Origin: Yponomeuta sedellus
Lineage: Eukaryota; Arthropoda; Insecta; Lepidoptera; Yponomeutidae
Length of the DNA stretch: 64,000 nt
Reading direction: 5' to 3'
Assembly: GCA_934045075.1 (NCBI GenBank)
Contig: OW203736.1
Location: 3,578,591 to 3,642,590, forward strand
Positions 54,201 through 58,007 of the stretch are shown here, one piece after another. Both the position numbers and the translations under genes were made by a program. The notes under the pieces are model-generated. The model made no database searches. It saw nothing but the letters and a program-made list of their open reading frames with translations, and was not told the origin of the DNA. Each line of letters starts with the position of its first letter. Position 1 is the first letter of the stretch.

Positions 54201-55447
54201 GTTTCGATAATAAAATTCCTGAGCTTGCCTGAAACGCTGTTCAAAAAATGTATAAAGTACACTTTGCGCCAAAAGGGCTACTATAACAATACGAAAATGA
54301 TTATTTAGATGACAATGATATCTGGACTTGGAAAAGACTAAGTTTGGAGATTTCTGTCCATTTTTTCTCCAAAATAATTTAGATTTTGAAGTGGACATCT
54401 AGTTTAACGTGTAACGTAAAGCTGCAGTTTCTGTGCTATTTTGACTAAAACCTTTTTGATTTGATACTAAGATTACCACCTGCAACATTAAAATGTATGA
54501 TTCTGCTGACGTTATTCTCGATGGGGATCGGATGGGGTCCCGAAACCATTGACGAAATAAGAAATATAAGAATTAGAGACGATTGATTGATTAGAGATGA
54601 TTGTCTTGTACTGAAGTAGATACTATGTTGTTGAGGCTCATCTGTGACTTATGTCCATGCACAACCCAATTGACAACCGCAGTAAGGCTCGACACTGTCA
54701 TACAATTCTCCACCAACCCGGACTTAGCCACCGTGGTAGAGTATGGCCTAACCTTTCTGCGATGCAGAAAAAGACCCGTGCCTCAGCTGTGGGGACATAT
54801 AGGGGTCGATATCGACAACCCAATTGCCAATAGTTTAAGACTTTTTATCTATTCAAAACACACTATTTTACCATTAGGTATTTGTCATACTTTGTAATAA
54901 GCGGTGCATAGTACGTCACTATGTGACCTGTCTAATATAACATAGACACGTGACTATATTTTTGTATTCAATGTCTTTGTTTGAAAGTGTGACCTTTACC
55001 GATTTAGACTATCTCTCAGTGTCTACTTAGCTTATTATGCTATTGAGCGTGCAACAATACCTTCCTCATAAAACCGAAAATGGGTGTTTACAATACAAAC
55101 CACTCAACTAATATTCTATATATATAGAAGCAAGACACGAACACACCACCACTGACACCAATACTTGTGTGAGAAAAAACGCGACGCGTTTCGCCTCTAA
55201 CACGAGGCATCCTCAGGCTCACAAGTGCAAGCAACTTGCACTCCTTCCAACTTGAAAAAGTGGGACGGAGGGCGGTGCATTAACTAACCGCATGGTGCTT
55301 GTGGGATTTTTGGCGGAAATTAGCAAAGTAATTATCGCTTTTTATGCTAAAATATATATGTTTCTTTCCACTCACATTCTTGGCCGACTTGGCACCAACC
55401 CTGCCGCCCCTGAGCGCGAAAGACACCACGGCTTGAAAGGCGCTCAT
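27072..55447 (-). CDS. DUF829/TMEM53-family protein, complete seven-exon gene
   Basis: The coding path, 5' to 3' on the - strand, is 55447..55376, 53721..53579, 35061..34896, 33006..32876, 32019..31882, 28500..28323, 27212..27072. It totals 969 nt for 322 residues plus stop. Every junction is GT-AG and the phases 0,2,0,2,2,0 agree. The protein has a basic N-terminus lacking acidic residues (possibly mitochondrial targeting), then a DUF829 alpha/beta-hydrolase-like fold. Visible blocks are PLCVMINWMLAQHKHVMKYA, the elbow HGFSVGG (Ser152), VWDSAAD, LLSKTDPVG (Asp255) and SPHVQHYTKHPKEYVA (His287), matching the Ser/Asp/His pattern of TMEM53 relatives. I see no transmembrane segment. Enzymatic activity of this family is not settled. 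Intron 2 is about 18.5 kb and contains an intact retrotransposon in the same orientation. Confidence 0.9.
27774..28217. mobile_element. Foldback element containing a family G MITE
   Basis: The outer arms GTGTTGTTATATCGGAAGAG and its complement CTCTTCCGATATAACAACAC, extended by TCCGACCAGG/CCTGGTCGGA, enclose a complete family G MITE at 27855-28161. That MITE has 19-bp TIRs GAGTGCTTAGTGCGAGTTT. It lies in intron 6. Confidence 0.8.
28323..28500 (-). CDS. DUF829 gene exon 6
   Basis: The acceptor is CCTTTCCCCCCAG and the donor is GTTAGT after ATCAAG. It encodes 59 full residues (YHMKTFHESATVHYMRSSQM through VYDSWVEMGIK) and completes the split Glu217. It contains ALFLLSKTDPVG with putative catalytic Asp255. 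The exon is strikingly GC-rich compared with the surrounding intron. Confidence 0.93.
29165..29400 (+). pseudogene. Non-LTR retrotransposon ORF2 C-terminal relic
   Basis: Frame 1 gives RPRGRPRKRWYECIEEDLKK then IGKYTNWKRV. After a frameshift near 29325 the next frame gives TLGRRLWRTDAKTHKGLKRH. The RGRP-x-KRW...DL...W and AKTHKGL-RH pattern is the extreme C-terminus of RTE/jockey-like LINE ORF2 proteins. Only this stub remains, broken by the frameshift, in intron 5. Confidence 0.6.
29582..29990 (+). mobile_element. SINE F, SINE B and SINE F fragments in a row
   Basis: The F 3' part is at 29582-29665 (CACCAACCCGGACTTGGC, GTGCCCCAGCAGAGAGGACA). The B 3' part is at 29720-29835 (CGCTGTGGGCACACGTG, GTGCCCTGCAGTGG). 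A second F 3' part is at 29868-29990 (CCGTGGTGGAGTATGGCCTA). Confidence 0.65.
30438..30496. repeat. Hairpin, about 25-bp arms
   Basis: CAAAGTGATTTTTCTTTGCA and TGCAAAGAAAAAATCACTTT are nearly perfect inverted copies separated by a short TACGACTC-containing spacer. Confidence 0.75.
30590..30665 (-). mobile_element. SINE family F fragment, antisense
   Basis: ATCAACCCTTCGAAGTCCCC, ACTGCTGAAGCACGGGTCTC: reverse of the F 3' end. Confidence 0.5.
30750..31198 (-). mobile_element. Two SINE family A copies in tandem, antisense
   Basis: The first copy (30750-31056) is the most complete in the window. Sense order is the body (ending TCTGTATTACGTAC reversed), the tRNA-like head CCCATTGGCTCAATTGGTAG with GCGCTGGCACGGATAGCCAG and GGGTTCGAATCCC, then the tail. 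The second copy (31062-31198) is cut off after its box A side by the start of the 41-bp minisatellite. Confidence 0.85.
31206..31560 (+). repeat. Minisatellite, 41-bp unit, about 8.5 copies
   Basis: The unit is TAAATCTCAGGCCTAACTAT followed by GAGGCTAAGTGCGTAAGGAAG. Copies differ at CCTAAC/CCCAAC and AAGTGC/ATGTGC. Degenerate relatives occur at 31740-31790 and 57060-57100. It sits in intron 5, about 320 bp from exon 5. Confidence 0.9.
31882..32019 (-). CDS. DUF829 gene exon 5
   Basis: The acceptor is TCATCTTCCTCAG and the donor is GTGAGT. Between split codons (Leu171, Glu217) it encodes 45 residues, YQPMLERVVAQVWDSAADIS through TLQRYM. The WDSA block corresponds to the conserved FDSAP-like segment after the elbow in TMEM53 relatives. 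Confidence 0.92.
32088..32668 (+). mobile_element. Two SINE family F (5S-derived) copies
   Basis: Copy 1 (32088-32230) reads ATCACTTAGGTTAAGCAACA, GCGCGGTCAGGTGCTGGACG, GGTGATCATCCTG. Copy 2 (32343-32668) starts GCTCGTAGCCCGGCTGCCTG and has GTGTTCAGTGCATGTATGGG, then TGACCGTC. It continues to the CCCCGCGATGGGGACAT end. Confidence 0.75.
32675..32797 (+). repeat. Dispersed repeat CCTCACGCCTGTA...GGTTCCGGGTAC
   Basis: ACCTCACGCCTGTATCTCAG, AGATCACCTTCGCTCAACGT and GGTTCCGGGTAC recur at 36012-36132. I do not know the family. Confidence 0.5.
32876..33006 (-). CDS. DUF829 gene exon 4 (nucleophile elbow)
   Basis: The acceptor is TCTCCCCCGCAG and the donor is GTGAGT. It encodes LVAADLLKFMTQNSNYAPLM, then VHGFSVGGYVWGELCMHANT and NKP, plus the first two bases of Leu171. 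Ser152 in GFSVGG is the putative nucleophile. Confidence 0.93.
33100..33325. mobile_element. MITE, AACAAGATTCTAACCTT family
   Basis: The TIRs are AACAAGATTCTAACCTT and AAGGTTAGAATCTTGTT. The interior includes GGCAGTTTTGGACTAAAAAG. The reverse-oriented partner copy is at 62405-62665. Confidence 0.75.
33531..33896 (-). pseudogene. Exon 3 copy 1, split by an insertion
   Basis: The donor-side piece (33531-33560) and the acceptor-side piece (33829-33896) are separated by about 270 bp of the element also seen at 21497-21771. The remaining frame (KYATLSLEQGFDVLSVS) is broken at the insertion, with a Tyr-to-Ser change. Confidence 0.8.
34164..34350. mobile_element. MITE, TTAGAATATACCTCGG family, both arms present
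   Basis: The arms are AGTCTGTTAGCTTTTAGAAT and its complement ATTCTAAAAGCTAACGGACT, extended by ATACCTCGG/CCGAGGTAT. Relatives lie at 16641 and 23627. Confidence 0.8.
34515..34623 (-). other. Exon 3 copy 2, phase-compatible candidate exon
   Basis: An AG at 34625-34624 followed by GCACAAATACATTATAAAAT gives a 109-nt open segment ending at donor GTACGT. Starting with the last base of a split codon it encodes HKYIIKYATLYLEQGFDVLS, then VSCTPWQLMWPMKGSQ. It would splice in frame from exon 2 (…AA|G) to exon 4 (phase 0). It lacks the first 19 residues of exon 3, and the acceptor tract is poor. Confidence 0.4.
34896..35061 (-). CDS. DUF829 gene exon 3
   Basis: The acceptor is CTGTCCCACCAG and the donor is GTACGT. 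It completes Lys72 and encodes 55 residues from LDKQLDKPLCVMINWMLAQH to MKGSQ. This is the first beta-strand region of the DUF829 fold, with the conserved KY-x-x-LY-x-x-x-GFDV and PW-x-LM blocks. Confidence 0.94.
35085..35470 (+). mobile_element. Two tandem copies of a ...GTCAGCTAGT-ending repeat
   Basis: Copy 1 (35085-35278) and copy 2 (35279-35465) share AATCGCTGAATGTGTT, GCGCAAATCTCGAGAGCAGC and a GGGTCAGCTAGT or GGGTTAGCTAGT end. A reverse copy lies at about 56330-56465. A CTAG-type 3' end could fit a Helitron fragment, but no hairpin or TC start was found. Confidence 0.5.
35838..35974. mobile_element. MITE, GGCCAGTTTCTGAAT family
   Basis: The TIRs are GGGCCAGTTTCTCAAT and ATTCAGAAACTGGCCC, 137 bp in all. 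The interior AGTGCTGTCTCTATGAATTT and AAAGAGCAGGACAGAACGTT matches the copies at 3868 and 56635. Confidence 0.85.
36012..36132 (+). repeat. Dispersed repeat CCTCACGCCTGTA...GGTTCCGGGTAC, copy 2
   Basis: Second copy of the repeat at 32675-32797. Confidence 0.5.
36375..36500 (+). mobile_element. SINE family F, 3' part
   Basis: CTCCACCAACCCGGACCTGG, GGGGTATGGCCTAACCTTCC, GTGCCCCAGCAGTGAGGACA. Confidence 0.65.
36585..36945 (+). repeat. Lepidoptera-type repeat (ACAAGTGCGAATCGGACTCG)
   Basis: The start CCGGACAAGTGCGAATCGGA and the end GACAGGCGGACGAACGGGCA, then ACAAAGGGTACG, resemble a dispersed repeat I recall from many moth and butterfly genomes (GCCAAGTGCGAGTCGGACTC...). The class is unclear. 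Confidence 0.45.
37125..37290 (+). mobile_element. SINE family D
   Basis: CACCATGCAAGAGGTCCCGG, AGTTTGTGATGTCGTTGTTT, GGGGTATCCTGGCGTGGGGC. The head is truncated. Confidence 0.7.
37905..38295 (+). mobile_element. SINE family B, complete
   Basis: The tRNA-like head is GGTGGTAGCTCAGTGGGTAG and CCAGGTTCGATCCCGAGTGC. The body is AATGACTTTGTTTAATTTCA, AAACATCGTGAGGAAACCCG, TTCCTGTGGGCTAGGCCGAC. The 3' end is CTTCACCCATCTAGTGTGAG, CTCATTAAGTAGATGCAAAA. This is the best reference copy in the window. Confidence 0.88.
38306..38752. mobile_element. Two 5'-inverted SINE A copies and a small foldback
   Basis: The first SINE (38306-38452) is antisense up to the tRNA-like head, then a sense tail. A 93-bp hairpin (38463-38555, GGATTCCACTCGTTTATTAC and its complement) related to family X follows. 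The second SINE (38556-38752) has an antisense head joined to a sense head plus tail, making about 80-bp perfect arms around CCAGCCAG. Confidence 0.8.
38999..39152. mobile_element. SINE family A, antisense, with inverted stub
   Basis: The antisense tail and tRNA-like head end at GCTATCCGTGCCA. A short sense piece, TTTTTAGCCTCTAAATAGTT, follows. Confidence 0.75.
39343..39836 (+). mobile_element. Two SINE family D copies
   Basis: Copy 1 (39343-39525) has CCTACCATGCAAGAGTTCCC and GTTTGTGATGTCGTTGTTTC through GTATGTAAATGTTATG. Copy 2 (39733-39836) has the head GACCTCTGTGGCGCAGCGAT and GGGTTCAAACCCCGG and is 3'-truncated. Confidence 0.75.
39837..40082 (+). mobile_element. SINE family E, complete
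   Basis: The tRNA-like head is GGCCCCGGTGGCGCAGCGGT, GCTGACTGTAAAACCGAAAG and GGGTTCGATCCCCGGCC. The body is GTTAGCACCTGTAACACAAG. The end is GTAATATGTCCATGAATATT followed by an (ATT)n run. Confidence 0.85.
40083..40815 (+). mobile_element. SINE D 3' part interrupted by a hAT-type MITE
   Basis: GTGATGTCGCTGTTTCTGGT through GAATTCGAGTCCACGA stops at 40253 and resumes at 40779 (GTCCACGATATCCCAAACTG). This matches the neighbouring copy's sequence at 39590-39615. Confidence 0.75.
40254..40778. mobile_element. hAT-type MITE, 525 bp, 8-bp TSD
   Basis: The TSD GTCCACGA lies at 40246-40253 and 40779-40786. The ends are TAAAGATGGGCG and, reversed, TAAAATGGGCGA. TTTTCGAAAA-like motifs are dense throughout, as expected of subterminal transposase-binding repeats. 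There is no coding frame. Confidence 0.85.
41211..41587 (-). mobile_element. SINE family F (5S rRNA-derived), complete, antisense
   Basis: On the - strand the head reads ATCACTTGAGTTAAGCAACA, GACGCGGGGTCAGGTGCTAG, ATGGGTGACCG. This parallels the 3' half of 5S rRNA (ATCACTGAAGTTAAGCAACG ... GGATGGGTGACCG). The body is GTTGGTGCCGGCTGTCATGT and GAGTATGGCCTAACCTC, ending GGGGACACTCAAGGATTGAT. Confidence 0.85.
43549..43731 (-). repeat. BEL/Pao 3' LTR, 183 bp
   Basis: On the - strand it starts TGTACGAGCAAGCACATACA and ends GTAGCCCCTACA. It is identical by eye to 51481-51663. Confidence 0.93.
43787..51193 (-). CDS. BEL/Pao gag-pol-env polyprotein, 2468 aa
   Basis: The single frame has domains in this order. 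Gag with DUF1759 core (about 225-390, IELPTFSGNYTNWPAFLDLY). Cys/His knuckles (443-505, including CPLCKNTDHVLLTC). Retropepsin A17 (LLDQGS, Asp568). Reverse transcriptase (about 810-1000; YVDD 966-969). RNase H (GFCDAS Asp1144, LPRLEL Glu1189, TDS Asp1222, ADCAS Asp1268). Integrase zinc-binding region (His1457-Cys1495) and DDE core (Asp1527, Asp1593, Glu1648). An env-like region follows in frame. It has a hydrophobic leader (about 1859-1878), an RTKR furin-type site (1974-1977), a fusion-peptide-like segment beginning GLINGIGYIA, and a C-terminal membrane anchor (about 2397-2415). The env part resembles insect errantivirus/baculovirus F-type proteins. One-frame gag-pol-env is known from roo-like BEL elements. 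No stops or frameshifts are present. The first ATG of the frame is taken as start. Confidence 0.95.
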   Translation of the reverse strand: MEAMLERQSQIVNSIERLIKNFKKDSAHRKTSDYLRVRLATLQSLWEEFDSNDTLLCQEEDKSDEYFTNAQYEHTKQLYENGYQLIQKTDPYVQPTENNEVSSGDDSDAGPSGTKNTNNNMGSSSKTDELLSQQKTNFRALSRVMTNINIENLTEKWEIEDKLQVLQSRWKTIDELHWQIDNLLEGANEKYEKIFSEQEKVYEKTKSDLHRKLNNVKHQQESTPHIELPTFSGNYTNWPAFLDLYCEAIHNNPTLNKSQKMQHLKGKLKGEAERLVQHLNISAENYDSCWDILNRRYNNQQLLFTKQIQVFMNQPTMQKHTAYEIKRLHDVSLETVHAIHNLGVDTSTWDPILVHIMTEKMDPETYTAYMDARSEKRKLPTFDELISILENKFTALEPLNKKGKQVKQNSAAAKENEPKHRDNVSDTRFKLEKTYKTYAERMCPLCKNTDHVLLTCKKFLNMTPNAKVNTIRTLALCKNCLFFHKYNCTSTKTCKICNNKHHTVLHEGLLDTVEPNNEPQPSTSKPSIPTPRKTNHVAGNYDEVLLSTVELKVQARDGTFVTMRCLLDQGSQINLITESAAQRLELERCNQSSSVFGVGSTAAQSNGAVQLICESRYNNYTFITNALVMPKVIGNLPNFTFEKQPWSHITNINLADPDYNIARSVDILLDAKVYAEILMDGILRGPPSAPIAQATKLGWILVGNVKTFNCHAVLNNLDEISQYWEMEEITQSNSNMTPADEFCETLYQATTTRKPDGRYEVRLPMKPYYAEHLAPSKIQAVAQLKQLEKRFVRDEELSESYKTFIAEYLQLGHMKLCCTTQQEPSCFLPHHGVIKLDSSTTKLRTVFNASSKLKTGYSLNELMECGPNLQKDIQAMILQWRTFKYVYTADIEKFYRQILVCEEDQHLQKIVWRDSPSNNIQEYQLCTVTYGTKAAPYLAMRTIKQLAQDDGHEYPLAVNNLNNQLYVDDLLGGSNNIEEAKNAQQQTIDILRGGGFKLRKWASNDPRLLEQLSDDLISQNMLDFKHAETNKTLGLSWNPRSDQFTFAGPVPTTDKAETTTKRTLLSKISKIFDPLGWLSPVTIKGKLIFQKVWALNLGWDDELPQDMKQEWAMLANDLHNISEIEISRWIGDTNQPIELHGFCDASERAYGCVIYCKSVGNYEKPDVKIVAGKTKLSPSNKPMSLPRLELCGALLLSRLMKKVIDATNIQTRTTVTIHGWTDSMVVLGWLQGDIGRWKTFVAHRIAAIQDTMPPSCWKHVKSEQNPADCASRGLTPSQLLTYELWWNGPEWLKSNSTPQQPTTTNINLPEEESKTKKVCVTTDNTENSTIQALLDRHSSMERAIRVLAWVSRFIHNSRHRDNIRTSSLQANEIRNAHNFIIKAVQMKHYNNEIKQLQNNNKVQRKSQLLNLNPWIDDEGLLRVGGRLGNSDLSYQRKHPMILPNNDRLSLLLITWAHSKTLHGGARLTLTYLRTKYWMLGGMNTVKRELQKCVKCLRFKALSRNQRMADLPKPRVTPSRPFTHTGVDLAGPVVVKSNRGRGIATSKGYVTIFICLATKAVHLELVSDLSSITFLAAFKRLCARRGMPKHMYSDCGTNFVGAARSLQQEHIQALEHYLASSELMADLTNHGVEWHFNAPSWPTAGGLWEAAVRRMKHHLRRVLGEQKLTFEEFTTLLTQIEACLNSRPLLALTNSIEDLNCLTPGHFLIGDQTLAPPINKGIEQISLSTRWKLTEKMYRDFWREWSMEYLQSLQARSKWHYVGKDLQLGDLVIIKEDHTPPARWLLGRVIQTHPGNDGHVRVVTLKTKNCNEVKRPVGKLIRLPLEQNVPAQQQTEQAETSNRNEEQQTRKITTTKHYNLVNIFFVLLTILCTTKIATATQTPRMTESVTLNPNQPLYFDKVADMRLIRDEWRMIVYYNLSTYRHCLVNIQFHVDRLNELNKDEPAFRTLTTQLQHEIIELQHYDMVLKAEHGKRTKRGLINGIGYIANSLFGVLDERYAERYDEYIKNIQDNENHLNELYKKHTSIIESQYNIVRRNEEIMIKQFGSISKQMADLYSFVHEDHKRSMYVTAAILTANLIINNLRRLQENLLDLVTDVRSGHMDTHLLKPEEFKNQLNIISANIPDDVTLPCASIQQDCVREMYKLSRVHVRLTDFLMFEVKLPLIHSEPFELNRVIPIPRVTQQTSTYLETSAKYSAINLKKDMIIPISEHDIHTGCITFKETDLLCRLNLPVHTTTRELSVLCEAQIINNKNLSNCGTVSKRCRDEWILLHSRAKWLYTCCQECAVRIFCPDTTVTTKTLRGTGIVKIWPGCMLRGDNINIHSSKTYRSELTITEQETYISESSVNNILNEINFTYVPESHQHQFTILQNQINNVKATQENMNTLSITHDTHHYSVYGVIGLSSLLAIGIYALCKLRKRRQRNKDLNVGQDVELQRIRQPVSTEEPQAPARTIVQQSTRRVNKQTSP
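51460..51477 (-). promoter_or_regulatory. tRNA primer-binding site of the BEL/Pao element
   Basis: TGGTCCTTCGAGACATTG begins three bases inside the 5' LTR. It starts with TGG, the complement of a tRNA CCA end. The tRNA species is not assigned. Confidence 0.65.
51481..51663 (-). repeat. BEL/Pao 5' LTR, 183 bp
   Basis: It is bounded by TG/CA and followed by the TSD ATCTA. The element promoter and polyadenylation signals would lie here; I did not identify a TATA box. Confidence 0.93.
52484..52978. mobile_element. Family G MITEs: one direct, one inverted partial
   Basis: The direct copy (52484-52789) is complete with a GAGTGCT start and CTCGCACTAAGCACTC end. The inverted copy (52794-52978) covers the TTTATTCGTGTTTTGGCTGG to AACTCGCACTAAGCACTC half. 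With the split copy they make three G elements end to end. Confidence 0.85.
52983..53048 (+). mobile_element. tRNA-like SINE head, separate family
   Basis: CCTCGTTGGTCCAGCGGTGC resembles box A and CACGAGTTCGATTTCC resembles box B. The following 180 bp match no other repeat here. Confidence 0.45.
53247..53392. mobile_element. Foldback family X, short copy with TIRs
   Basis: AATTAAAACTGTTTTTATAC and its complement GTATAAAAACAGTTTTAATT bound about 146 bp. The interior is GGCACCTGAAAAAGTG, then ACGAAACG. Confidence 0.8.
53579..53721 (-). CDS. DUF829 gene exon 2
   Basis: The acceptor is TTCCTTTCCAG and the donor is GTGAGT. It encodes 47 residues (WQFRPLLSCTPVAMTVSARD through SADPATM) plus AA of Lys72. 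This N-terminal region has no recognised motif. An inverted pair of about 15 bp (GTCAGAAGTGGCAAATGACC) lies just upstream at 53808-53845. Confidence 0.88.
54695..54812 (+). mobile_element. SINE family F, 3' part
   Basis: CATACAATTCTCCACCAACC, GGTAGAGTATGGCCTAACCT, GTGCCTCAGCTGTGGGGACA. Confidence 0.65.
55160..55232 (-). ncRNA. Hammerhead-ribozyme-like motif in a repeat relic
   Basis: On the - strand, CTGAGGA (55217-55211) is followed by a 5-bp stem GCCTC/GAGGC with loop TGTTA, then GAAA (55193-55190), then a short CGC/GCG stem. Outer strands ACTTGTGAG and CTCACACAAGT can pair with a 2-nt bulge. This is the CUGANGA-stem II-GAAA-short stem III layout of retroelement hammerheads. Extra U residues after stem III suggest decay. 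Catalytic competence is doubtful. Confidence 0.4.
55376..55447 (-). CDS. DUF829 gene exon 1 (coding start)
   Basis: ATG at 55447 begins MSAFQAVVSFALRGGRVGAK, then SAKN, with donor GTGAGT. Four basic and no acidic residues plus a hydrophobic stretch suggest a mitochondrial presequence (inference). GTTTCAG on the - strand at about 55478 is a plausible acceptor for an upstream 5' UTR exon, so the promoter may lie far upstream. Confidence 0.82.
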
Positions 55448-55470
55448 GATGACTGCTTATGAGTACGTTG

Positions 55471-56070
55471 GTTCCTGAAACAATGTTGGAAATACATTAC
55501 ACTGTCTAAGTCTCAGTGACGCTTACAGCAACGTTGAAAATAAAATAAATATGTATCAGTATCTTGCTTTTGGTTTTTGAAACAATTTTAAAAACCTATT
55601 TAGGTGCTAAAAATTCCACCCACGCCGGGGTTCGAACCCGCGACCTCTGGCTATCCGTGCCAGCGCTCTTTCCAACTAAACTAATGGGCGACTCACGTCA
55701 CATCAGTGAAATTTCGAACCTCTTTACACTATTCTCTGTATTACGTACAGGCAGCGACATCTGGCTAAGTAGATTGCATCACTTACAGCGGAGCCCCGAC
55801 TACCTACTTTGCAGTTAGGTTTTTACATACTTAGCACGGGTTAGTGCATTAAAAATAAAAATAGTATAATTTTGAAACAATGTTCGTAATATATAAAATT
55901 GTATCAGAGTCGCCTACAACAACGTTAGAAATAAAATAGATTCGTGACAGTATCCTGCTTAAGCCGTCCGTTTGTTCCCGAAACAATGTTGGAAATAGAT
56001 TAAATTGTGTCAGTGTCCCTTACAACAACGTTGGAAATAAAATAAATTTGTCCATGCGCGCATTTTGTGA
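55471..56070 (+). repeat. Tandem repeat of about 105 bp, three copies, one split by a SINE
   Basis: The unit is GAAACAATGTTGGAAATA, CAGTGTC, TACAACAACGTTGGAAATAA. Copies start at about 55477, 55872 and 55979. The SINE A at 55587-55870 interrupts the first copy. Confidence 0.75.
55587..55870. mobile_element. SINE family A, 5'-inverted, with 11-12-bp TSD
   Basis: The antisense segment from TTTAAAAACCTATTTAGGTG to TTTGCAGTTAGGTTT is joined to the sense tail TTAGCACGGGTTAGTGCATT. TTTGAAACAAT flanks both sides, so the inverted arrangement inserted as one unit. Confidence 0.85.
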
Positions 56071-56156
56071 GACATTTAATTAATGCCTTGGCATTTAAAG
56101 TTATGTGATGGCAATCATGAAATCTTCTCCTATTACTTCAGCCAGATGTAATCTGG

Positions 56157-56292
56157 CCTTTACGTAATACAGAGAATATTGTCAAGAGGTTCGAAATTTC
56201 ACTGATGCCGGTGAGTCGCCCATTAGCTTAGTTGGAAAGAGCGCTGGCACGGATAGCCAGAAGTCGCGGGTTCGGTTCCCGGCATGGTGGTG
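56157..56292 (+). mobile_element. SINE family A2, sense, 3'-truncated
   Basis: TACGTAATACAGAGAATATT, GCCCATTAGCTTAGTTGGAA, AGAGCGCTGGCACGGATAGC, GGGTTCGGTTCCCGGCATGG. Confidence 0.75.
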
Positions 56293-56329
56293 GCAATTGA
56301 TGTATTTGATTTACGATGACTTGAGAAAA

Positions 56330-56465
56330 GATGGTCAGAATGAAGTAATTTTCCCCGGTGTCTTTCCGTAAGAACCATCCTCGTACTTCAAGGAATATTC
56401 TAAAAACAGAATTAGCGAAATCGGTTCAGCTGCTCTCGAGATTTGCGTTTACCAACACAAAGCTC
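56330..56465 (-). mobile_element. Reverse copy of the 35085-35470 repeat
   Basis: TCGTACTTCAAGGAATATTC and GCTGCTCTCGAGATTTGCG mirror that repeat. Confidence 0.5.
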
Positions 56466-56634
56466 TGTTACTTAAAGACTTTGAAAAGACTAAGTTTGGA
56501 GTTTTTTGTCCATTTTTTCTGCAAAGTAATATAGATTTTGAAATGGACGCCTAGCTTGAATTGTAACGTACCTTTTTTTTTTTAATGATTTCTGCGCTGC
56601 TTTCAAAACCACTTCAATTTATTCCATTTCATTA

Positions 56635-56772
56635 GGGCCAACTTATGAATTGAGAATTTCGCGAATTAAACAATCAACTGTAGGTACTGCTGTCTCTTCT
56701 AATATCACAGAAAAGAGCGTAACAGAACGTTACTCAAGTATTTAAGTAGCGGAATTCTTAACCTTCTAAGGC
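56635..56772. mobile_element. MITE, GGCCAGTTTCTGAAT family, diverged copy
   Basis: GGGCCAACTTATGAATTGAG, GTACTGCTGTCTCTTCTAAT, AGAGCGTAACAGAACGTTAC, AACCTTCTAAGGCCC. Confidence 0.6.
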
Positions 56773-56844
56773 CCAATGTCCTCAAGTGACCACAATAAAA
56801 TTTTTATTTTTAAGGTCGGGCCTTTTGCTACCACCTTTTAGAGC

Positions 56845-57035
56845 AAGCGGTAGCGGAGCGGTGTAGAACGCCGGCTTCTCAATCGGGAGGTCGTGGGTTC
56901 GAACCCCGGCATGACCAATGACTTTGTTTCTAAGTTATGTACATTTGTGAAATTATAGTAGCAATACTACTCGCTGACGGTGAAGGAAAACATCCTAAGG
57001 AAACCCTAGTGTCTGAGGTGTTAGCGTACCTCAGC
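56845..57035 (+). mobile_element. SINE family B variant
   Basis: The head is GCGGTAGCGGAGCGGTGTAG with GGGTTCGAACCCCGGCATGA. The body is AATGACTTTGTTTCTAAGTT and GAAAACATCCTAAGGAAACC. Confidence 0.75.
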
Positions 57036-57397
57036 GCTTGCTACGTACATTACAATGGCCCAAATATGAGGCTAAGTGCGGAAATCTCAGGTCTAACTAA
57101 GGTCGGGCCTTCCAAGGTTAATTCTAAAACCCGCTCATAACCGCTAGACCATCGAGACAGTATAAGATTGCAGTGATAGAACTACAATTATTTTGTCATT
57201 TGGTTTCAAAGGTCAGTTTGTTACCAAATGTATTGCTAAATCACAGCCTACGTTATAAATGATGAACCTGTTGCTGAAAGCAAACATAGATATTTGTAGT
57301 AATGTTCGAAATAACTTGAACAAATGACTGTGATTTCGCATGGACGTATTTCGGGTATCATTTAGGAAACGATAGCCATTGTTATGTTCAAGGCTTA

Positions 57398-57790
57398 TTC
57401 GATATCAACTCTTGTATGTCCCCACTGCTGGGACACAGTGGGGACATATAAGAGTTAGGCCATACTCCACCACGGGGGCCGAGTCCGGGTTGGTGGCCTT
57501 ACTATACTATTTTTACTCTTAATGCACTAACCCGCGCTAAGGACAATTTTAAAAACCTATTTAGAGGCTAAAAATGCCACCCATGCCGGGATTCAAACCC
57601 GCGACCTCTGGCTATCCGTGCCAGCGCTCTATCCAACTGAGCTAATGGGTGCTAACCGGCATGGGTGGAATTTTTAGCCTCTAAATAGGTTTTTAAAATT
57701 GTTATCAGAAGTTATCAAACCGCTCATAAGGCCCTCCGACATGGCTTAACTACTGCCAGTATAAGACAGCCGGCAACGGCTTAACGTGCC
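57398..57790. mobile_element. SINE F (antisense) split around a 5'-inverted SINE A2
   Basis: F fragments at 57398-57500 (TCCCCACTGCTGGGACACAG, CATACTCCACCACGGGGGCC) and 57715-57790 (CAAACCGCTCATAAGGCCCT) flank a SINE A2 at 57512-57708. That SINE's antisense head meets a sense copy at GGTGCTAACC, forming inverted arms of about 45 bp. Confidence 0.7.
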
Positions 57791-58007
57791 TAAAAATACC
57801 AGTTGTCATTTTAAAATCCACTAACTTTTATTACATTTAATTCAGTGAGAACAAGGACGGGCTGAAAATCAGCGCTGTGATGAGATGATGCATGCACTCA
57901 CAGCACTTAGCTGAGCCCTATCCTTTTAATCACTAATTGTCTCTAATGTTTCATAGTATTCATGTGTTCTCTAAACTGTGTGTGATAAATAAACATTTTT
58001 CAATTTC

